A DNA stretch of 64,000 nt from Caldilineaceae bacterium (GCA_022842065.1 JALHQH010000003.1:341756-405755), one strand, 5' to 3'. Positions 53,467 through 63,783 are shown, numbered from the stretch's first letter. A program made the numbers and translations. Notes: a model not told the origin generated them from the letters alone.

Positions 53467-53667
53467 AAACGTAAAACGTGAAACGTGAAACGTAAATTCG
53501 CCATCACGCATCACGCATCACGTTTTACGTTTCACGTTTTACGTTTCACGTTTCACGTTTCACGTTTTACGTTTCACGTTTTACGTTTCACGTTTCACGT
53601 TTCACGTTTTACGTTTCACGTTTTACGTTTCACGTTTTACGTTTCACGTTTTACGTTTCACGTTTCA
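53467..53667. repeat. Inverted array of 7-bp repeats, gap 3 (21 units)
   Basis: Four AAACGTR heptamers (53467-53494) face an uninterrupted run of 21 heptamers (53521-53667) of two forms, CGTTTCA and CGTTTTA. The order of forms is irregular. It ends 18 bp before the ATPase gene and includes no ribosome site; AAGGTAACGAC follows it. Confidence 0.95.
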
Positions 53668-53685
53668 AGGTAACGACAAAAACTC

Positions 53686-54765
53686 ATGGCCGAACCATTA
53701 ATCGAAATCAGCGGGCTGAAAATTCAGTTCTTTACGCGTGAAGGCATTGTGCGCGCGGTGGACGGGGTTGATCTGACGATTGCGCGGGGCAAAACACTTT
53801 GCATCGTTGGCGAAAGTGGCTGCGGCAAGAGTGTCATGGCGCGCGCGATCCTCAATATTGTTCACCATCCAGGGCGCATTGTCGATGGTGCAATTCGTTT
53901 TCACCGCCCGGTTGGCCACGGCAGCACTGAGATCGTGGATATTGCGGCGCTTGACCCCAAGGGTAAGCCGATCCGCAGTATTCGCGGCCGTCACATCTCC
54001 ATGATCTTCCAAGAGCCGATGACCTCGCTCAGCCCGATGTACACGGTGGGTAACCACATTATGGAAAATGTGCTGCTCCACACCGAGGCGACCAAAAAAG
54101 AGGCCCGCGAACGGGCCATCGAGATGCTTGCCCTGGTCGGCATCCCCAAACCCGAGCGGCTGGTCGATGAATATCCCTTTCGCCTGAGCGGTGGCATGCG
54201 CCAACGCGCGATGATCGCGATGGCGCTGGCCTGCAACCCCAGCCTGCTGATCGCCGACGAGCCAACGACCGCCCTGGATGTCACCACGCAGGCGCAGATT
54301 CTAGAATTGATGCAGCAGGTGCAACAAGAATATGGCATGGCGATTCTCTTCATCACCCATGATCTGGGCGTTGTGGCCGAAATTGCCGACGATGTGGCGG
54401 TGATGTATCTTGGCAATGTAGTTGAGCAGGCGGATGTTGACACAATCTTCAACAACCCTGGCCATCCTTATACCCAATCGCTGCTCCGTTCGGTGCCCAA
54501 GGTGACGGCAATGCGCCAGGAGTTGGCCGTGATCAAAGGGATGGTGCCCAGCCCTTTCCGCCGGCCACAGGGTTGCCAATTCCACCCGCGCTGCCCCCAA
54601 TTTATGCCCGGCATCTGTGAACGGATCGACCCGCCGATGGTGCCATTGGGGCCGCAACAGCACGCCCGTTGCCTGCTCTACACGGACGATAATCCCGCCT
54701 TTGTTGTGGGGCACTTTGGCATGCCATCCCGCGCTGCACAAGAGGAGATTGCGCTGCATGAGTAA
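53686..54765 (+). CDS. Peptide ABC ATPase (OppD type)
   Basis: The 359-residue ATPase has Walker A GESGCGKS (42-49), Q-loop QEPMTSL, signature LSGGMRQRA, Walker [13 protein letters not shown] and the H-loop (LFITHDL). The C-terminal oligopeptide-transporter segment [10 protein letters not shown] is typical of OppD. AAGGTAAC precedes the ATG. It overlaps the oppF-type gene by eight bases. Confidence 0.95.
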   Translation: MAEPLIEISGLKIQFFTREGIVRAVDGVDLTIARGKTLCIVGESGCGKSVMARAILNIVHHPGRIVDGAIRFHRPVGHGSTEIVDIAALDPKGKPIRSIRGRHISMIFQEPMTSLSPMYTVGNHIMENVLLHTEATKKEARERAIEMLALVGIPKPERLVDEYPFRLSGGMRQRAMIAMALACNPSLLIADEPTTALDVTTQAQILELMQQVQQEYGMAILFITHDLGVVAEIADDVAVMYLGNVVEQADVDTIFNNPGHPYTQSLLRSVPKVTAMRQELAVIKGMVPSPFRRPQGCQFHPRCPQFMPGICERIDPPMVPLGPQQHARCLLYTDDNPAFVVGHFGMPSRAAQEEIALHE

Positions 54766-55867
54766 CACTACCCTTGCCTCAACTGATCCGGCTGGACGGG
54801 TCAACGGCCAAGCGAACGCTGACGCGCCGATGGGCGCACCCTTGGTCGATGTGCGTGATCTGAAGATGCACTTCCCAATCTCCGCCGGTATTTTTGGCCG
54901 CACCGTCGGCTATGTGAAGGCCGCCGATGAGGTGACTTTCCAGATCTATCGCGGCGAAACGTTGGGGTTGGTAGGTGAAAGTGGCTGTGGCAAAACCACG
55001 GTGGGCCGCTGTCTGATTCGTGCCTACGCGCCCACTGCCGGCGAAATCCACTTTCGCCAACCCGATGGCACCACCGTCGATCTGGCCAAACTCAACCGCA
55101 CTGAACTTACCCCTTTTCGCCCGCAGATCCGCATGATCTTCCAGGATCCCTATTCGTCGCTCAACCCGCGCATGACTGTCTACGAGGTGGTTAGCGAAGC
55201 ATTGCGTGTCAAGGGTGGCCTCTCGGCACGCGCCATGGAAGATCAGGTGGCAAGTATGTTGCACCGCGTCGGGTTACGCCCCGAATATATGCGCCGCTAT
55301 CCGCACGCGTTTAGTGGCGGTGAACGGCAGCGGATTGTCATTGCCCGCGCCCTGATTACCAATCCGCGCTTGATCCTGGCCGATGAAGCCGTCTCTGCGC
55401 TGGATGTCTCGGTGCGCGCCCAGATTCTCAACCTGATGGAAGAGCTGCGCACTCAATTTGATCTGACCTATCTCTTTGTTTCCCACGATTTGAGTGTGAT
55501 CCGCTACATCTGTAACCGCGTGGTGGTGATGTATGTCGGCAAGGTGGTCGAAATTGCGCAGGTCGATCAGCTTTTCCAAAATCCGCAACATCCCTACACG
55601 GAAGCGCTGCTCTCTGCGGTGCCCATTGACAACCCGCGCCAGCGCCACAGCCGTGCGCGCATCCGCCTGGAAGGGGATGTGGCTGATCCCTCGAACCCAC
55701 CGAGTGGCTGCTATTTTCATCCGCGCTGTCGTTACGCGCAGGCGCGCTGCCGCACGGAAACACCGGCCTTGCGCGAAGTGCAACCAGGTCATCTTTCCGC
55801 CTGTCATTTTGCCGAAGCCTTAACCCTGCAAGGCGCAGAGGCCACTAACGTAATTGGGCTCAGCTGA
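54758..55867 (+). CDS. Peptide ABC ATPase (OppF type)
   Basis: The 369-residue ATPase has Walker A GESGCGKTT, Q-loop QDPYSSLNPR, signature FSGGERQRI and Walker B LILADEAVSALD. The last differs from the usual DEPTSALD by Ala-Val replacing Pro-Thr, but keeps the catalytic Asp-Glu. The C-terminal GCYFHPRCR motif fits OppF. It completes a five-gene operon (binding protein, OppB, OppC, OppD, OppF). Confidence 0.95.
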   Translation: MSNTTLASTDPAGRVNGQANADAPMGAPLVDVRDLKMHFPISAGIFGRTVGYVKAADEVTFQIYRGETLGLVGESGCGKTTVGRCLIRAYAPTAGEIHFRQPDGTTVDLAKLNRTELTPFRPQIRMIFQDPYSSLNPRMTVYEVVSEALRVKGGLSARAMEDQVASMLHRVGLRPEYMRRYPHAFSGGERQRIVIARALITNPRLILADEAVSALDVSVRAQILNLMEELRTQFDLTYLFVSHDLSVIRYICNRVVVMYVGKVVEIAQVDQLFQNPQHPYTEALLSAVPIDNPRQRHSRARIRLEGDVADPSNPPSGCYFHPRCRYAQARCRTETPALREVQPGHLSACHFAEALTLQGAEATNVIGLS

Positions 55868-56112
55868 AATCTACGCGGCCTCTGAACAAGATCAACTGTA
55901 TCACAAGCGTGACGTGGCGCGCTGCTTGACCGGGCGCTTCCGTTTTTACCTCTTTTATCTCACTCTGCCACTCCCAATTCCCATCTGAACAAACGAGCGC
56001 TTTGGCGTCACCTTGCCAATCCGTTACAATGAAGTCGCCCCACATCAAATCAGCAACGGTCCAGTTAGATTAGAACGAACGCTGCCTAGTCCTATATATA
56101 AAGGAAGCAACC

Positions 56113-57159
56113 ATGCACGCTGTGATTTTCCGTGAACATAGCCCATCGTTGGATGCCTACACCGTCATTGACGATCTGCCCATACCGGTCATTAACCCCG
56201 ATGAGGTGCTGGTTCGGGTGCAATATGCTGCGCTCAACCGTCTTGACAACTGGGTGCGCATCGGCTGGAAGGGCCTTGATCTAACCTTTCCACACGTGCC
56301 CTGCGCCGATTTTAGCGGGACGATTGCCCAGGTTGGGGCGGCTGTGGCCGGCTGGCAAGTTGGTCAACAGGTTACTGCCAACCCCTTGATCTGGTGCGGT
56401 AAGTGTCGCAACTGTCTGCGCGGTTACCAGAACCGCTGTGTCAATGGCCATATTCTGGGCGAACATGTGCGCGGGGCCTGTGCTGAGTATGTGGCTATAC
56501 CGGCGCGCAATCTGGTCGCGATTCCCGCTGGCTATGACCTGCAAAAAGCCGCCGCGGCATCCCTGGTTTATGTGACGGCCTGGCACAATCTGATGGTGGC
56601 GGGCAACCTGCGTGCCGGCGAACGCGTTTTGATCGTCGGTGCCGGCGGTGGTGTCAACACTGCTGCGTTGCAAATTGCCAAAGTGGCTGGTGCCGAAGTC
56701 TATATGATCGCCAGCAACGCTGACAAGGCAGCTGCGGCGCGCAACCTTGGCGCCGACTGGGTGCATGACCGTAGCCAAGAAGCTAACTGGGCGAAGGCGG
56801 TCTACCAGGCGACCAACCGCGAAGGGGTGGACATGGTCGTTGACAATGTGGGCGAAGCCACCTGGGCCAGCAGTCTGCGCGCCTTGGCCGCGGGCGGTCG
56901 TTTGGTGACGGTCGGCGGTACCACTGGTTATAATGCTACGGTGCCCGTCAACCTGATCTTTGGCAAGCAGCTTAGCATTATCGGCAGCACGATGGGCACG
57001 CAGGATGACTATCTGCGCGTGATGGGGTTAGTCTTCCAGGGCAAACTCGATCCGGTTGTTGATTCTGTCTATCCATTGGCCGACTTTCGTCAGGCAATCA
57101 CGCGCATGATGGCGGATCAACAATTTGGTAAAATTTTGATCAAAATCGGGCAATCCTGA
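56113..57159 (+). CDS. Zinc-type medium-chain dehydrogenase/reductase
   Basis: The 348-residue protein has the structural zinc Cys cluster (CGKCRNC then NRC, about residues 97-111) and the NAD(P) motif VGAGGGVNTAA (about 176-186). Its N-terminal half resembles quinone reductases and its substrate is not clear. AAGGAAGCAACC precedes the ATG. The 245-bp gap upstream holds only a doubtful minus-strand reading frame. Confidence 0.88.
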   Translation: MHAVIFREHSPSLDAYTVIDDLPIPVINPDEVLVRVQYAALNRLDNWVRIGWKGLDLTFPHVPCADFSGTIAQVGAAVAGWQVGQQVTANPLIWCGKCRNCLRGYQNRCVNGHILGEHVRGACAEYVAIPARNLVAIPAGYDLQKAAAASLVYVTAWHNLMVAGNLRAGERVLIVGAGGGVNTAALQIAKVAGAEVYMIASNADKAAAARNLGADWVHDRSQEANWAKAVYQATNREGVDMVVDNVGEATWASSLRALAAGGRLVTVGGTTGYNATVPVNLIFGKQLSIIGSTMGTQDDYLRVMGLVFQGKLDPVVDSVYPLADFRQAITRMMADQQFGKILIKIGQS

Positions 57160-57304
57160 TTCCTTTTCCTCCGCTGCTTGTTGACACTGGAGCGATCAGG
57201 TAAAATGAAAATAATTTGTTATCATCGGGTGCGTAAGCAAAGTAAAATAGTGGTTTGTGTTTCCTGAACACCAAACCGCTGGAAGATTGAGATGAGAAGC
57301 CGCC

Positions 57305-57802
57305 TTGGCGCAACAGCTTCCCCCTTCGGATCCATTCAATAATTTGCACGATGATGATCTGCTCGCACTGGAAGACCTTGATCAAACTGATTGGGCCAGC
57401 GCTGACTGGGATGAAAACGATCTCGCCTCGGCTGAACTAAACCCTGATGCTTGGGCGCAGGCCCAAGGGGCAGAGGACTTTTCCGGTGGCACAACCAGTC
57501 CATCACTGCCGATCATCCTGCTCAGCGCGGCCAGTGCGATTGCCGGTGGTGTCATCGCGCTTTATCTTGCCTATCGCGAATTTGCCCTGAGTATTGAACT
57601 AAGTGCTGCGATTGCCACCTTTGTCGCCAGCATGGCGATGGGCATCACCGGCGCGACTTTCTCTGCCCTAACCGGTTCACGCGCTGCCGCCAGCAATATC
57701 GCCTTTAGCTGTGGTCTCATTCTGATCTCGTTGCTTTTTATGGGCATCTGCGCGCTCGTCGGTGCGGCTGCTGCTCTCTTCTTGTTGCTAATTGCCCGCT
57801 GA
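57305..57802 (+). CDS. Membrane protein with acidic Trp-rich N-terminus
   Basis: The 165-residue protein has a very acidic, Asp/Ala/Trp-rich N-terminal ~60 residues (LEDLDQTDWASADWDEND), then three or four hydrophobic segments. No family is recognised. The start is TTG at 57305; GAGAAG lies nine bases upstream and an in-frame stop is 12 bases upstream. It is followed 2 bp later by an acyltransferase gene, so the two are probably co-translated. Confidence 0.65.
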   Translation: MAQQLPPSDPFNNLHDDDLLALEDLDQTDWASADWDENDLASAELNPDAWAQAQGAEDFSGGTTSPSLPIILLSAASAIAGGVIALYLAYREFALSIELSAAIATFVASMAMGITGATFSALTGSRAAASNIAFSCGLILISLLFMGICALVGAAAALFLLLIAR

Positions 57803-57804
57803 TC

Positions 57805-58365
57805 ATGAATCAAAACCAGGCCAAAATGACCGGATTACCAAGTGCATCATCCCCTCAGTCCGGCACAACTGCGACCGGACGCCACGCCCGCCTGACGACA
57901 ACGCCGGCGCTTGATCAGCGCAACAGCCTCGCGCGAATGTATGAAACCGTGCCCATCTGGAAAGCCTTGCGCAATGGCATGGTGATCATGTTGGCCCGCC
58001 ATGCCCCCAGCCTTGCCTTTAAGCGCTGGCTTTACCGTCGGCTCGGCATGCAGATCGGGCGAGATGTCAGCTTTGCGTGGGAGGTGACCCCCGATTTATT
58101 CTTCCCAGAATTAATAGCTGTAGGCGATAACAGCATTATCGGCTATAATACGACCATCTTGGCCCATGAATACCTGCTGCGTGAATGGCGCATTGGCCCC
58201 GTACAGATTGGGCGTGATGTCACCATTGGTGCCAACTGTACGATTTTACCAGGCGTTGTCATTGGTGATGGGGCGGTGATTAGCGCCATGTCGCTGGTCA
58301 ATAAAGATGTCGCGCCGGGCGCAATCGTTGGCGGCGTGCCGATTCGTCCACTCCTCCCGGCCTGA
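57805..58365 (+). CDS. Hexapeptide-repeat acyltransferase
   Basis: The 186-residue protein has left-handed beta-helix repeats, including IGRDVTIGANCTILPGVVIGD, after an N-terminal ~80 residues with two helices. It resembles bacterial O-acetyltransferases of the LbH group acting on sugars or glycans. It is too short to have more than about five coils. The operon context (membrane protein before, DUF1405 after) gives no substrate. Confidence 0.82.
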   Translation: MNQNQAKMTGLPSASSPQSGTTATGRHARLTTTPALDQRNSLARMYETVPIWKALRNGMVIMLARHAPSLAFKRWLYRRLGMQIGRDVSFAWEVTPDLFFPELIAVGDNSIIGYNTTILAHEYLLREWRIGPVQIGRDVTIGANCTILPGVVIGDGAVISAMSLVNKDVAPGAIVGGVPIRPLLPA

Positions 58366-58404
58366 ATCACACCGCACTGACCGTTTTTATATCGGAGCGT
58401 CAAC

Positions 58405-59277
58405 ATGAGTTCGTTGCTCAATCAAATTCATTATCAAATTGCTCGCATACAACTCCTCATCGCGACGCCGCAACTGCTCACCCTGATTGTTGTGTTAGAT
58501 GTCGTGGCCTACTTTGGCGGCCTGCTCTATTGGTATGGCGCCGTCATGGCCGGTACATTGACGCCCATGTGGGCATGGCCTTTTATTCCAGATTGCCCGC
58601 TCTTTGGCCTCTTTGGTGGCCTTGGTTTATTGATGGTAACAGCTCAGCGTTTTTGGCCGACGGCAACCCAACAACGGGCCCAACGAATGCTGCTGATAAT
58701 CGGCTTGATTTCATTGCTGCTCTGGTTCTCCACCTATCTGCCTGGTATGGCGTTGGGCTGGAAACAGCAATGTGCCATGTTGGCCGTGTGGAGTGCATCG
58801 CTGTTGCTGACGGGGCTGCTCTTTCGTCGCGCCCCGGCCTGGTTACTGGGCATTTTCGCCTTTGGTCAAATCAAATATGGCATTTGGACCGTAACCGCCT
58901 GGCTCCTCTTCTGGCGCAATACGTCATTGGTCTATGGCGCGCCACTTTTTACCGTTGACAGTGTTTTTATGACTGTTACACATATTGCATTGATCGGCCA
59001 GGGGATTTTCTTATTGACCTATTTCCGTCCGACCTGGCGTGCTGCTGTCGCCGGCCTGCTGTGGTTTGGGCTGAGTGATTTTGTCGACTATGGCTTGGGC
59101 TTCTACCCTGGGCTACCGCTGCGTTTTATTCCATTGGCGATCATGCAGTGGAGTACCATTGCGGTCACCTTTTTGCTCACAGGCATCTACCTGTGGCTGG
59201 CGGGACAACGCATGGCAATAATCGTAGCACAGCCAGGTGTTGCTGGTGATGCCCTCGTACGCCCGTCAAAAATCTGA
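58405..59277 (+). CDS. DUF1405 integral membrane protein
   Basis: The 290-residue protein has about six to seven membrane helices and DUF1405 features: LLYWYGAVMAGTLTPMWAWPFIPDCPL early, then FGQIKYGIWTV and WFGLSDFVDYGLGFYPGLP-like segments. The family function is unknown. It follows the acyltransferase gene by 39 bp. Confidence 0.8.
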   Translation: MSSLLNQIHYQIARIQLLIATPQLLTLIVVLDVVAYFGGLLYWYGAVMAGTLTPMWAWPFIPDCPLFGLFGGLGLLMVTAQRFWPTATQQRAQRMLLIIGLISLLLWFSTYLPGMALGWKQQCAMLAVWSASLLLTGLLFRRAPAWLLGIFAFGQIKYGIWTVTAWLLFWRNTSLVYGAPLFTVDSVFMTVTHIALIGQGIFLLTYFRPTWRAAVAGLLWFGLSDFVDYGLGFYPGLPLRFIPLAIMQWSTIAVTFLLTGIYLWLAGQRMAIIVAQPGVAGDALVRPSKI

Positions 59278-59315
59278 AATATTACTTTATTCGATTATAC
59301 AGAAAGTAGGACACC

Positions 59316-60869
59316 TTGAGTGAGCAATCAAAAGATCCCAAAGTAGCCGAACTTTATGCCCGTAAAGCCGCGGCGCGTCAAGGTGGTGGTGTAGAACGGA
59401 TTGCGCGTCAACATGCACGCGGCAAAATGACGGCACGTGAACGCCTCGAACTGTTGCTGGATAAAAGTAGCTTCCGCGAAATTGATGTCTTCGTTACACA
59501 CAACCGCGACGACTCTGGGCTGGAAAAGTTGCCTGGTGATGGCGTTGTAACTGGTTATGGCACGATTAATGGTCGGCTGATTTATGTCTATTCCCAAGAT
59601 TTTACGGTGTTTGGCGGCACCGTCAGTTGGACCCACGCCATGAAGATCTGCAAGATTATGGATATGGCGATGAAGAATGGTGCCCCGCTCATTGGGCTCA
59701 ATGACTCTGGGGGTGCCCGCATTCAAGAAGGGGTACATGGCCTGGCCGGCTATGCCGAAATCTTCTATCGCAATGTCATGGCTTCCGGCGTGGTCCCCCA
59801 GATTAGTATCATTATGGGGCCTTGTGCTGGTGGGGCCGTCTACAGCCCCGCCCTCACCGATTTTGTCATTATGGTCAAAGATACCAGCCAAATGTTTGTT
59901 ACCGGACCAGATGTTGTAAAGACGGTGACGCAAGAGGTGGTGACTTTTGAAGAGTTGGGGGGGGCCTTTGTCCACGCCAGCAAATCGGGTGTTGCCCATT
60001 TTGCGGCCGAGAATGAAGAAGACGCCCTTTTTATTGCCCAACATCTAATTGATTACCTGCCCGGCAATAACATGGACGAAGCCCAGATCCGCAACTCGCA
60101 GGATGATCCGTTGCGCCAGGATATGGAACTCGATAGCATCGTGCCTGACAACCCCAACCGCCCCTATGATATGAAGACGGTGATTAAGCACATTGTCGAT
60201 GATGAACAGTTCTTTGAAGTTCACGAACATTGGGCGATGAATATTCTGGTCGGCTTTGCCCGTTTGGGGGGGCGTTCGGTGGGCATTGTGGCCCAACAGC
60301 CGGCGGTCTTGGCCGGCGTACTGGATGTGGAAGCGAGCCAGAAGTCGGCGCGCTTTGTGCGCTTCTGTGATGCCTTTAACATTCCGCTCATCGTGCTGGA
60401 GGATGTTCCTGGTTTTATGCCTGGGCTCAATCAGGAACATGGGGGGATTATTCGCCACGGAGCCAAATTGCTCTTTGCCTTCTCCGAAGCGACCGTACCC
60501 AAAGTCACGGTGATTGTGCGCAAGGCTTATGGCGGGGCCTACTGTGTCATGAACCCGCGCCAATTGGGCGCCGATCTGGTCTTGGCCTGGCCGAGTGCTG
60601 AATTGGCGGTCATGGGGCCGGAAGGGGCCGTTAACGTGGTCTTCCGCCGCGAATTAGCCGAAGCCAGCGACCCCGTCGCCCGCAAAGCAGAATTGGTGGC
60701 CGAATATCGTGCCCGTTTCGCCAATCCCTATGTCGCTGCCAGCGCCGGCTTTATCGACAATGTGATCGAACCACATGAGACACGCCCTCGCCTGATCAAT
60801 GCGCTGGAGATGCTGCAAAACAAACGCAGCACCCTCCCACCCAAGAAACATGGCAATATTCCGCTGTAA
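59316..60869 (+). CDS. pccB: Acyl-CoA carboxylase carboxyltransferase subunit
   Basis: The 517-residue protein is a biotin-dependent carboxyltransferase of the propionyl-CoA/acetyl-CoA type: crotonase-like halves with GGARIQEGV and [12 protein letters not shown] in the first, and EDVPGFMPG and [11 protein letters not shown] in the second. It moves carboxyl from biotin to acyl-CoA. The start is TTG with AGTAGG before it. It is first in an operon with an unknown gene, a biotin carboxylase and a biotin carrier. Acetyl versus propionyl specificity is not certain, so the symbol is tentative. Confidence 0.92.
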   Translation: MSEQSKDPKVAELYARKAAARQGGGVERIARQHARGKMTARERLELLLDKSSFREIDVFVTHNRDDSGLEKLPGDGVVTGYGTINGRLIYVYSQDFTVFGGTVSWTHAMKICKIMDMAMKNGAPLIGLNDSGGARIQEGVHGLAGYAEIFYRNVMASGVVPQISIIMGPCAGGAVYSPALTDFVIMVKDTSQMFVTGPDVVKTVTQEVVTFEELGGAFVHASKSGVAHFAAENEEDALFIAQHLIDYLPGNNMDEAQIRNSQDDPLRQDMELDSIVPDNPNRPYDMKTVIKHIVDDEQFFEVHEHWAMNILVGFARLGGRSVGIVAQQPAVLAGVLDVEASQKSARFVRFCDAFNIPLIVLEDVPGFMPGLNQEHGGIIRHGAKLLFAFSEATVPKVTVIVRKAYGGAYCVMNPRQLGADLVLAWPSAELAVMGPEGAVNVVFRRELAEASDPVARKAELVAEYRARFANPYVAASAGFIDNVIEPHETRPRLINALEMLQNKRSTLPPKKHGNIPL

Positions 60870-60937
60870 AGCGAGCCTTGCCGGGACGAGGGTTGATCTG
60901 ATGCTCCCTCTGATGCTCCCCGCCCCGGTAAGCTAGC

Positions 60938-61534
60938 GTGAGTGATTTGAAACTAACTATGGAAAAAAATGACATTGAATTTGAGCTATCACCCCATCAA
61001 TATGAACTGATGGGGTATCCAGCTTTGCGGCAGGGTGAAGCCTTGACGTTAGAGCTGGAAACAGGAGTACTGCTGCCGGATCAAATGGCAGATGGCTGGT
61101 TTGTTGTGCAAAAAGCGGCGGTTACACCACAATTGGTGCGTGTGGCACCAGCGACCTATGCCTTTGCTGGCCAAATTGTGGCGGCCGAGATCGATAAAGC
61201 GGCGGGGAATGAAAGTGCCGTGCTATTGGTTGACTGTGGCGTAACCAAGCTGCGTGTCATCTGTGGCCCCGCTGATGATGGTCGCCTGCCCTATGGCACC
61301 TGGGAGACCCGCACCTTGATTGGCCTGAGCCGGCTTCATGGTGTGATCGAAAGTGACTTCGTGACGGGGATTGGGGCGAGTATCGGTATGACCGTTTGGG
61401 CGATCCGGCGGCTTGTTTTAGCACCAGGTGATCCTGTTTTTGGCCAATGGCACGAAACAGATAGCTTGGTGGCAACGCCGTTTGTCTATGATCGGCTCTT
61501 GATCGCAGGCCAGCTTCATCGCAATGTGCGCTAG
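60938..61534 (+). CDS. Unknown protein in the acyl-CoA carboxylase operon
   Basis: The 198-residue soluble protein lies between the carboxyltransferase and biotin carboxylase genes. It is beta-rich, with segments FAGQIVAAEIDKAAG and ESDFVTGIGASIGMTVWAI. I know no family for it. The start is GTG at 60938; an ATG seven codons later is a possible alternative. The close spacing (68 bp before, 16 bp after) supports co-transcription, so an accessory or regulatory role in the carboxylase is plausible but unproven. Confidence 0.7.
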   Translation: MSDLKLTMEKNDIEFELSPHQYELMGYPALRQGEALTLELETGVLLPDQMADGWFVVQKAAVTPQLVRVAPATYAFAGQIVAAEIDKAAGNESAVLLVDCGVTKLRVICGPADDGRLPYGTWETRTLIGLSRLHGVIESDFVTGIGASIGMTVWAIRRLVLAPGDPVFGQWHETDSLVATPFVYDRLLIAGQLHRNVR

Positions 61535-61550
61535 TCCAAGAGGATAATCT

Positions 61551-63077
61551 ATGTTCAAAAAAGTACTGATTGCTAACCGCGGCGAAATTGCGGTGCGTAT
61601 TATCCGGGCCTGTGAAGAACGTGGCATCGCCACAGTGGCCGTCTTTTCCGACGCTGATCGCACTGCTTTACATGTGCGCTATGCTGATGAAGCTTACCAT
61701 GTCGGCCCCTCGCCGAGCCGCGAAAGTTACCTCTGCATCGATAAAATTATCGATGTTGCCCGCCGTGCCGGTGCCGATGCTATTCACCCTGGGTATGGCT
61801 TTCTTTCGGAAAATGCCGCGTTTGCGGCCGCGTGTGCCGATGCCGGGATTACTTTTATTGGTCCCAGCCCAGACGCGATTGAAAAGATGGGGGATAAGTC
61901 GACGGCAAGGGCGACCGTGGCCAAGCGCAATGTGCCGTTGGTGCCTGGCTCGGAAAAAGGCTTAAATAATGAAGCCCTCCATGCCGCGGCCCACCAAATT
62001 GGCTTTCCCCTGATGATCAAGGCCAGTGCCGGCGGTGGTGGTAAAGGGATGCGCGCCGTCCACGAGGAAGTTGAATTTGACGCGGCATTGGCCGCCGCAC
62101 GGCGCGAAGCCAATAACGCGTTTGGTAATGATGAAGTCTATCTTGAAAAGCTCATTACCAATGCGCGTCATATTGAGATCCAGGTGCTGGCCGATTCGCA
62201 TGGCAACACCATTCACCTGGGCGAGCGCGAGTGTAGTATTCAACGGCGGCATCAAAAGTTAATCGAAGAAGCACCCAGTGTGGCGATTAACGAAGCGATG
62301 CGCCAGGAAATGGGGCAAATTGCGATTGCCGCCGCCGAGTCGGTGGGCTATACCAATGCTGGTACGATTGAATTTCTCTTTGACAGCAAGGAAAATCGTT
62401 ACTACTTCCTCGAGATGAACACGCGTCTGCAGGTGGAACATCCCGTTACGGAGATGGTAACCGGCGTCGATATTGTCAAAGAGCAAATTTCGATTGCTGC
62501 CGGCCGGCGCATCCGTTATAAGCAGGAAGATGTTGTCCCCAAAGGGTGGGCAATTGAATGCCGTATTACCGCCGAAGATCCGTTTAATAATTTTATGCCG
62601 AGCACTGGCACCGTGAATTATCTGAAAGAACCCACCGGCCCTGGTGTGCGCGTCGAAAGCGCGTTGTACCGTGGTGCTGAAGTCAGCCTCTATTACGATC
62701 CCATGGTCGCCAAACTGATTGCCTGGGGTGAAAATCGGGCCGAAGCCATTTTGCGGATGCGGCGTGCCCTCAACGAGTATCGCATCGGTGGCATCAAAAG
62801 CTCGGTGCCCTTTCATCAGGAGATCATGGATAGCACTGAGTTTATCTGGGGGACCTTTGATACCGGCTTCATTAGCCGCCGGCAATTGACCAGGACCGCC
62901 GTGCGTCCCCCCGCAGAACATGAACAGATCGTAGCTGTGGTCGCCGCTTTGATTGCGCATGAAGAAGGCCGCCAAGCGGTGCATATTGGGGAAGCGCACA
63001 ATGGCAACCCCCGTTCGCGTCAGACTAATCTCTGGAAACAAGCCGCACGCCTGCGTGGCATGGGAGGTAGTTGGTGA
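61551..63077 (+). CDS. accC: Biotin carboxylase
   Basis: The 508-residue ATP-grasp protein begins FKKVLIANRGEIAVRIIRAC and has the glycine-rich ATP loop KASAGGGGKGMR, the segment HIEIQVLADSHG and the catalytic EMNTRLQVEHPVTE. It carboxylates the biotin carried by the next protein using ATP and bicarbonate. It is about 60 residues longer than E. coli AccC, extra length being at the C-terminus. AGAGGATAATCT precedes the ATG. Confidence 0.96.
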   Translation: MFKKVLIANRGEIAVRIIRACEERGIATVAVFSDADRTALHVRYADEAYHVGPSPSRESYLCIDKIIDVARRAGADAIHPGYGFLSENAAFAAACADAGITFIGPSPDAIEKMGDKSTARATVAKRNVPLVPGSEKGLNNEALHAAAHQIGFPLMIKASAGGGGKGMRAVHEEVEFDAALAAARREANNAFGNDEVYLEKLITNARHIEIQVLADSHGNTIHLGERECSIQRRHQKLIEEAPSVAINEAMRQEMGQIAIAAAESVGYTNAGTIEFLFDSKENRYYFLEMNTRLQVEHPVTEMVTGVDIVKEQISIAAGRRIRYKQEDVVPKGWAIECRITAEDPFNNFMPSTGTVNYLKEPTGPGVRVESALYRGAEVSLYYDPMVAKLIAWGENRAEAILRMRRALNEYRIGGIKSSVPFHQEIMDSTEFIWGTFDTGFISRRQLTRTAVRPPAEHEQIVAVVAALIAHEEGRQAVHIGEAHNGNPRSRQTNLWKQAARLRGMGGSW

Positions 63078-63571
63078 AATATTTTGCCAAAGTTGGCTTC
63101 AACGAGTATGAAATTGAGATCGATCCGAATAATCAAGTTACCATCAATGGTGAACCAGTCACCGTTGACATTAAACAGAGCGGTGTGCCAGAGCTCTACA
63201 GTGTGCTCTTCGGCGGCCGCAGCTTTGACATGTTGATCGAGCCACAGCGCTTTAATTACACGATTACGTTTCGCAGCGAACAGTTCCAGGTGCAGGTGGA
63301 GGATGAACGTTCACGTCGCCTCAATACCGGTCGTAAAGCACCTGCACTGCCTCATGGCGAATTAGCGATCAAGGCACCCATTCCTGGCTTGGTTGTAAAA
63401 GCATTGGTCGCAGAAGGTGACCAAGTGGAAGATGGCCAACCACTGATTATCCTGGAAGCGATGAAGATGGAGAATGAGATTCGTTCGGTGCGCGCCGGCA
63501 AAATTCGCGCTGTTACAGTCATTTCCGGCCAGCGTGTCGAGCAGAACGAAACGTTGATTCTGCTCGAATAA
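63074..63571 (+). CDS. Biotin carboxyl carrier protein
   Basis: The 165-residue protein ends with a biotinyl domain: PIPGLVVKALVAEGDQV and the biotinylation motif EAMKMENE, where Lys carries biotin. The N-terminal ~90 residues are a beta-rich domain that probably docks to the other subunits. GTG at 63074 overlaps the TGA of accC (GTGA) and has GGGAGG upstream; TTG one codon earlier is possible. Confidence 0.93.
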   Translation: MKYFAKVGFNEYEIEIDPNNQVTINGEPVTVDIKQSGVPELYSVLFGGRSFDMLIEPQRFNYTITFRSEQFQVQVEDERSRRLNTGRKAPALPHGELAIKAPIPGLVVKALVAEGDQVEDGQPLIILEAMKMENEIRSVRAGKIRAVTVISGQRVEQNETLILLE

Positions 63572-63754
63572 CGCTGTGCATGGGCTGTCCTACGCAATTG
63601 AAGTGCAAACAAGCAAAAGACAATTTGACCTTTCATTACATCTTTGCTATCATCAGAAGTCCTGATTTGTGGTCGCTACTTTTATCAGCAGCGAGAAATA
63701 AATCAGTGCTCTCTTAAAAGTTAAATAGTTATTGTCAGAACCAGTAAATAGGAT

Positions 63755-63783
63755 TTGACAAGGTGGTGAGGGTCTGCTACAAT
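63755..63783 (+). promoter_or_regulatory. Promoter P1 at right edge
   Basis: TTGACA (63755-63760), 17-bp spacer, TACAAT (63778-63783). The strong boxes and duplicated leader are typical of rRNA operons. Confidence 0.85.

Noticed and set aside
50999..53667. Possible CRISPR array
   Set aside because: Units are only 7-8 bp, directly adjacent and without unique spacers; no cas gene is nearby.
53485..53673. Protein-like repeat FHVLRFT/FHVSRFT in an open frame
   Set aside because: A 7-bp unit has no stop codon in this frame, so the open frame is a by-product of the heptamer array. No ribosome site is present.
55860..56048. 62-codon minus-strand frame with several Trp residues
   Set aside because: It overlaps the OppF-type gene end, has no clear ribosome site and no known family. 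It may be a remnant but support is too weak.
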